Source of the DNA: Candidatus Anoxychlamydiales bacterium
Lineage (GTDB): Bacteria; Chlamydiota; Chlamydiia; Chlamydiales; SM23-39
NCBI GenBank assembly: GCA_011064865.1
Contig: JAAKFX010000026.1
Coordinates: forward strand, 1-17,653
Length of the DNA stretch: 17,653 bases
Direction of reading: 5' to 3'
In this document: piece after piece, positions 14,540-17,653 of the stretch
How positions within the stretch are numbered: the first letter of the stretch is position 1
Layout of the letters: every line of letters begins with the position of its first letter
Notes under the pieces: model-generated
The model's input: only the letters and a program-made list of their open reading frames with translations
The model's database searches: none
Told to the model about the DNA's origin: nothing
Made by a program: the position numbers and the translations under genes

Positions 14540-14917
14540 ATGAAAAAACAAAGAGTACAGCGTTTAAATTCTCTGCTTCGCGAAGTTATATCAGAAGTTT
14601 TACAAAAAGATGTAAAAAACCCATATATTTCTAAATTTACAACTGTAACAGAGGTTGAGGTAACTGCTGATTTAAGCTATGCAAAAGTACTAATTAGCGT
14701 TATAGGAACAGACAGTGAGAAAACAGAGACCATAGACGCGTTGAATCAAGCAGCGGGGTTTATCTCTGTACATTCTTCAAAAAAGGTCACGCTTAGATAT
14801 TTTCCAACGCTTAGTTTTGAGCTAGATACATCTGTAGATAAACACATGAAAATTGATAAAATCTTGACTGATATCAAAAAAGAAAAAGAAAAACGATCCT
14901 CAAAAGATGATGAATGA
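14540..14917 (+). CDS. rbfA: Ribosome-binding factor A
   Basis: Late-stage maturation factor of the 30S subunit, binding near the 5' end of 16S rRNA. The protein has 125 residues, the normal size, with the single KH-like fold: QRLNSLLREVISEVLQKDVK at the N-terminus, then VTEVEVTADLSYAKVLISVIG (the family's strand pattern), LRYFPTLSFELDTSVDKHMKID and a short charged tail. It lies three bases after infB, and its TGA stop lies within the start of truB (11-base overlap), so translation is likely coupled. The infB-rbfA-truB order is widely conserved in bacteria. Confidence 0.95.
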   Translation: MKKQRVQRLNSLLREVISEVLQKDVKNPYISKFTTVTEVEVTADLSYAKVLISVIGTDSEKTETIDALNQAAGFISVHSSKKVTLRYFPTLSFELDTSVDKHMKIDKILTDIKKEKEKRSSKDDE

Positions 14918-15584
14918 AGTGTCTGGAATTTTACTTGTCAATAAGACTAAAAACAGATCATCTTTTAGTATAGTTCATCTTTTAAGACGCCTCACTAAAA
15001 TAAAAAAGATTGGTCATAGTGGAACTTTAGATCCATTTGCGACAGGTCTAATGATAATGCTAATTGGAAGTAGTTATACTAAAAAATCTCAAGATTTCAC
15101 AAATCATGATAAAACTTATAGTTGCCGTCTTCATTTAGGTTATACAACAGAGACATTTGATACAGAGTCTGAAAAAGTTCATATCTCAAAAAAAGAGCCA
15201 ACGCTTGAGGAAGTCCAAGATGTTATAAGTAATTTTCAAGGAGATATTAAACAGTTACCTCCGATGTTTTCTGCTAAAAAAGTAAATGGTCAAAGGTTAT
15301 ATAAGCTTGCAAGACAAGGCCTAACAATTAAAAGAGAGCTAATTTCTATAAATGTTGAAACGAAATTAATAGCTTATGACTATCCTTATATAGATTTAGA
15401 GATTTCTTGTTCAAAGGGAACATATATAAGAGCGATAGCTGATGATATTGGTAAGAAGTTAAAAACAGGAGCTTATCTAATTGATCTAAAAAGAACAAGA
15501 TGTGGACCATATTTTTTAAAAGACGCAATAGATCAAGAAAAGTTAGATGAAAAAATAAATTTAAAACCTTATTTATTAAAATGA
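14907..15584 (+). CDS. truB: tRNA pseudouridine(55) synthase TruB, without PUA domain
   Basis: Makes pseudouridine 55 in the T-loop of tRNAs. Motifs: IGHSGTLDPFATGLM (35-49) with catalytic Asp42, KTYSCRLHLGYTTETFDTES for the second conserved block, QLPPMFSAKKVNGQRLYKLAR, CSKGTYIRAIADDIG and the C-terminal GAYLIDLKRTRCGPY. The protein has 225 residues, so the C-terminal PUA domain of longer TruB proteins is absent, as in other short forms. Two adjacent ATG codons (14907, 14910) could start it; both overlap the rbfA end. Its TGA stop overlaps the ribF start, giving tight coupling. Confidence 0.95.
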   Translation: MMNEVSGILLVNKTKNRSSFSIVHLLRRLTKIKKIGHSGTLDPFATGLMIMLIGSSYTKKSQDFTNHDKTYSCRLHLGYTTETFDTESEKVHISKKEPTLEEVQDVISNFQGDIKQLPPMFSAKKVNGQRLYKLARQGLTIKRELISINVETKLIAYDYPYIDLEISCSKGTYIRAIADDIGKKLKTGAYLIDLKRTRCGPYFLKDAIDQEKLDEKINLKPYLLK

Positions 15585-16147
15585 TAATTTTAAATAATTT
15601 TGATAAAAAGCATAATTTTGATCTTTGCAATCTCACGATTGGAGTATTTGATGGCCTTCATTTAGGACATGCTTTAATTTTACAAAAGTTAAAAGAAAAA
15701 AAGGGAAAATCTATAGTTTTTACTTTTGAAAATCATCCTTTAGAAGTTTTAAAACCAGATATAAAAATACCTTTGATTTATAATAAACAAGATAAATTAA
15801 AATATTTAAAAAGCTTTGGAATAGATGTCGTAATTTTAATAAAATTCAATATATATTTTGCGAATATCTATTACAAAGATTTTTTTAAAATTTTACAAAA
15901 AAACTTTTCTTTTTCTCATTTAGTTATAGGAGATGATGCAAAGATTGGAAAAGATGGAGAAGGAGATTTAAATAAAATTCAAGATTTAGAACAAGAGCTA
16001 CATTTCAAATCTGAATTTATTGAAAAGATTAAATACAAAGATAGAATCATTTCTTCTCGGTGGATAAGAGCTCTTCTAAAAGAAAAAAATTATGCTTTAG
16101 CAGAAAAACTTTTAAATAGAAAATTATTAAAGGAAAAACATGTCTGA
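15581..16147 (+). CDS. ribF: FMN adenylyltransferase (FAD synthetase) domain protein, RibF lacking the kinase domain
   Basis: Transfers AMP from ATP to FMN to make FAD. The nucleotidyltransferase core is clear: TIGVFDGLHLGH (19-30, the GxFDGxHxGH ATP site), FTFENHPLEVLKP, LVIGDDAKIGKDGEGD and ISSRWIRALLKEKNYALAEKLL near the end (family consensus ISSTRIR; Thr replaced by Arg). The protein has only 188 residues, whereas bifunctional RibF has about 300. The C-terminal riboflavin kinase domain with its PTAN motif is missing, and ychF begins eight bases before the stop codon, so nothing of it remains here. Position between truB and ychF is that of chlamydial ribF. FMN would have to come from the host or from another kinase (inference). 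Confidence 0.9.
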   Translation: MIILNNFDKKHNFDLCNLTIGVFDGLHLGHALILQKLKEKKGKSIVFTFENHPLEVLKPDIKIPLIYNKQDKLKYLKSFGIDVVILIKFNIYFANIYYKDFFKILQKNFSFSHLVIGDDAKIGKDGEGDLNKIQDLEQELHFKSEFIEKIKYKDRIISSRWIRALLKEKNYALAEKLLNRKLLKEKHV

Positions 16148-17249
16148 TCAATCAACGAATTTATCTTGTGGAATAGTAGGTCTTCCAAATGTTGGAAAAT
16201 CCACCCTTTTTACAGCAATTACAAAAAAAAATGTATCTGCTGAAAACTATCCATTTTGTACAATAGATCCAAACATTGGAATAGTAGAAGTTCCAGATGC
16301 TAGACTTGCAATTTTATCAAAACTCTCTAAATCAAAAAAAACAATTTATGCGACTGTATCTTTTGTTGATATTGCAGGACTTGTCAAAGGCGCTTCAAAA
16401 GGAGAAGGACTTGGAAACAAATTTTTATCAAATATTAGAGATACCGATGCGATAGTTCATGTAGTTAGATGTTTTGAAGATGAAGAGCTGATTCATGTGA
16501 GCAATAAAATTGATCCTATAGCGGATATAGAAACGATAAATTTAGAGCTTATTTTAGCAGATCTTCAAACAGCTGAGAATATTAAAAATAAAATAGAGAA
16601 AAAAGCAAGAATAGCTAAAGAATTTGCCTCTCAAATAAACTTGATAGACAAAATCATAGATCACTTAAACCAAAATAAACAGCTAAGATCTATATCATTT
16701 AACTTTGAAGAAAAAGAGATATTAAAAACCTGGCATTTTTTAACTCTGAAAAAAGTAATCTATGTTGCAAATATCAAAGAAGAAGATCTTACAAAAACAG
16801 AAGATAACAAGTATGTAAAAGAGCTAAAAGAGTATGCAAAAAAGGAAAACTCTTCAGTTATTTCAATTTGCGCAAAAATAGAACAAGAGATCTCTGCTTT
16901 AGAAAAAGATGAAGCTCTAGAATTTTTAAAAGAGTTAAATGTAAAAGAGTCAGGACTGAATAAATTAATTAAATCCGCTTTTCATCTTTTAAATCTATTA
17001 ACATTTATCACAACAGGAGAGATGGAGACTAGAGCTTGGACAATAACAAAAGGCACAAATGCTAAAAATGCTGCTGGTAAAATTCATACAGATATTGAAA
17101 AGGGGTTTATAAGAGCTGAGGTTGTCTCCTATGATGATATAATAGCATATAGTGGTAGAGTTAAAGCTAGAGAGAATGGAAAAGCTCTATCAGAGGGAAA
17201 AGAATACATCATCAAAGATGGCGATGTTATATTGTTTTTTCACTCTTAA
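16140..17249 (+). CDS. ychF: Ribosome-associated ATPase YchF (OLA1 family)
   Basis: Obg-related P-loop NTPase that prefers ATP, binds ribosomes and acts in stress and redox responses. The protein has 369 residues, the normal length. Visible: GIVGLPNVGKSTLF (11-24, G1), YPFCTIDPNIGIVEVPD (switch region), DIAGLVKGASKGEGLGNKFL (G3), the NIKE variant of the G4 motif (NxxE instead of NKxD) that marks this family, a central coiled coil, and a C-terminal TGS domain (LTFITTGEMETRAWTITKGT onward, IEKGFIRAEVVSYDD). The start overlaps the ribF end by eight bases. It is the last gene of the conserved block; in Chlamydia a type III secretion gene (yscU) follows, but here an unrelated structured element does. 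Confidence 0.97.
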   Translation: MSDQSTNLSCGIVGLPNVGKSTLFTAITKKNVSAENYPFCTIDPNIGIVEVPDARLAILSKLSKSKKTIYATVSFVDIAGLVKGASKGEGLGNKFLSNIRDTDAIVHVVRCFEDEELIHVSNKIDPIADIETINLELILADLQTAENIKNKIEKKARIAKEFASQINLIDKIIDHLNQNKQLRSISFNFEEKEILKTWHFLTLKKVIYVANIKEEDLTKTEDNKYVKELKEYAKKENSSVISICAKIEQEISALEKDEALEFLKELNVKESGLNKLIKSAFHLLNLLTFITTGEMETRAWTITKGTNAKNAAGKIHTDIEKGFIRAEVVSYDDIIAYSGRVKARENGKALSEGKEYIIKDGDVILFFHS

Positions 17250-17442
17250 ATATTTTCATTTTTATATTTTTCAATGTAATAACAATTTACATTCAGCTAT
17301 CGTTAGTTTTAAATCTAATTAATTGTCAGTTTTACAATAACAATATTTAAAATAAATTTTTATAAGAAGAAAACGTTTTAAATGAGTTTTCTATAAAGAT
17401 CAAATCAATTATAGTTAAATAAAGAGAAGCAAAAATAGCAGG
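17250..17442. other. A/T-rich intergenic region after ychF with a small hairpin
   Basis: No credible gene in about 190 bases. AATGTAA (17273-17279), a 7-base loop and TTACATT (17287-17293) form a perfect stem 24 bases after the ychF stop, without a T-run, so termination is uncertain. The remainder is A/T-rich. If the following structured segment is an element with a HEARO/omega-type RNA, the last 15-20 bases before 17443 would be the variable flank. Confidence 0.4.
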
Positions 17443-17653
17443 TCAATCACCCCTCCCTAAAGGAAGGGGCTTGAACCGTGAGGATTGAGGGTAACTGGTT
17501 GATTAGGGGGCAGGAAACTTTATGCAGAAGTTAAGACGAAGAGGGAACCAAACCAACATACCATCGGATACTCCACTAGTCCGATGCTCTATGGCTTTGA
17601 CTTTAAACAGAGAGGAAACTCTCAGTGAGCAAGGCTTAAAAACACGTCTTAAC
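17443..17653 (+). ncRNA. Structured, GC-richer segment: candidate HEARO/omega-type RNA at the end of an IS200/IS605-like element, cut by window edge
   Basis: The base composition changes sharply at about 17441. Stems seen directly: TCAATC (17443-17448) with GATTGA (17483-17488), enclosing a CCCC-rich hairpin 17450-17469 with one mismatch and TAAA loop; CATCGGA (17562-17568) with TCCGATG (17580-17586); GAGAG-GAAA-CTCTC (17610-17623); and GTTAAGACG (17530-17538) with CGTCTTAAC (17645-17653), nine perfect pairs enclosing the previous two. The GAAA (GNRA) loop exists only in + strand RNA, which favours that sense. A subterminal hairpin beside a structured RNA is typical of IS200/IS605-type ends, and HEARO RNAs precede iscB/isrB genes; such a gene would lie right of the window. 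The alternative is a tnpB right end read on the - strand, or an unknown RNA. The family name is my inference; the base pairing is not. Confidence 0.5.

Noticed and set aside
15346..15636. A 96-codon open frame on the - strand over the truB/ribF junction
   Set aside because: Antisense to conserved truB and ribF coding sequence; Leu/Phe-rich, no motif.
17503..17652. C-terminus of a TnpB transposase on the - strand (49 codons open to the window edge)
   Set aside because: The translated residues show no recognisable TnpB sequence, and the GNRA loop and stem layout favour a + strand RNA; kept only as an alternative explanation.
1..17653. CRISPR arrays, tRNA or rRNA genes
   Set aside because: No regularly spaced direct repeats with unique spacers, no cloverleaf with a TTCGA-type arm, and no rRNA-like stretch were seen on reading.

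Overview
The window looks like chromosomal DNA of a low-GC member of the Chlamydiota, probably a deep-branching or 'environmental' lineage. The main evidence is the right half. The order rpsA-nusA-infB-rbfA-truB-ribF-ychF, all on the + strand, is the order known from Chlamydia trachomatis (the CT098-CT092 block), and rpsA directly before nusA is characteristic of the group. The left half also carries families of small lineage-specific proteins, including a tandem set of short proteins with the bilobed hydrophobic profile of chlamydial inclusion-membrane (Inc) proteins. I cannot name genus or species.

Layout. 1-1411 (- strand): the N-terminal part of a YvcK/CofD-like protein, running off the left edge, and rpe, one base apart. 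1630-4252 (+ strand): three tandem paralogues of an unrecognised family, each behind its own copy of a repeated promoter segment of about 175 bp. A duplicated 46-codon C-terminal fragment of the downstream convergent gene sits between copies two and three. 4268-7018 (- strand): a 642-residue unknown protein and, just upstream, an aspartokinase made of the catalytic domain only. 7103-8281 (- strand): three tandem Inc-like proteins, each behind a shared upstream element. 8474-8986 (+ strand): a divergent fourth member of the first family. 9181-17249 (+ strand): the conserved translation/transcription gene block. 17443-17653: a more GC-rich, strongly structured segment that may be the end of an IS200/IS605-type element carrying a HEARO/omega-type RNA.

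How the parts work together. The right half is a housekeeping unit: translation (S1, IF2), transcription (NusA), ribosome maturation (RbfA), tRNA modification (TruB), flavin cofactor synthesis (RibF) and a ribosome-associated ATPase (YchF). Stop and start codons overlap between rbfA/truB, truB/ribF and ribF/ychF. A strong terminator separates rpsA from nusA. The left half looks like an accessory, duplication-prone region with two small protein families of likely host-interaction role (inference), interleaved with metabolic genes.

Most notable observations: an in-frame TGA replacing a conserved glycine codon in the otherwise intact rpsA; the Inc-like array; the four-member paralogous family and its duplicated promoters; a duplicated C-terminal gene fragment whose divergence is almost entirely synonymous; a RibF without its riboflavin kinase domain; an aspartokinase without ACT domains; and the structured right-edge element. 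No tRNA, rRNA or CRISPR array was seen.
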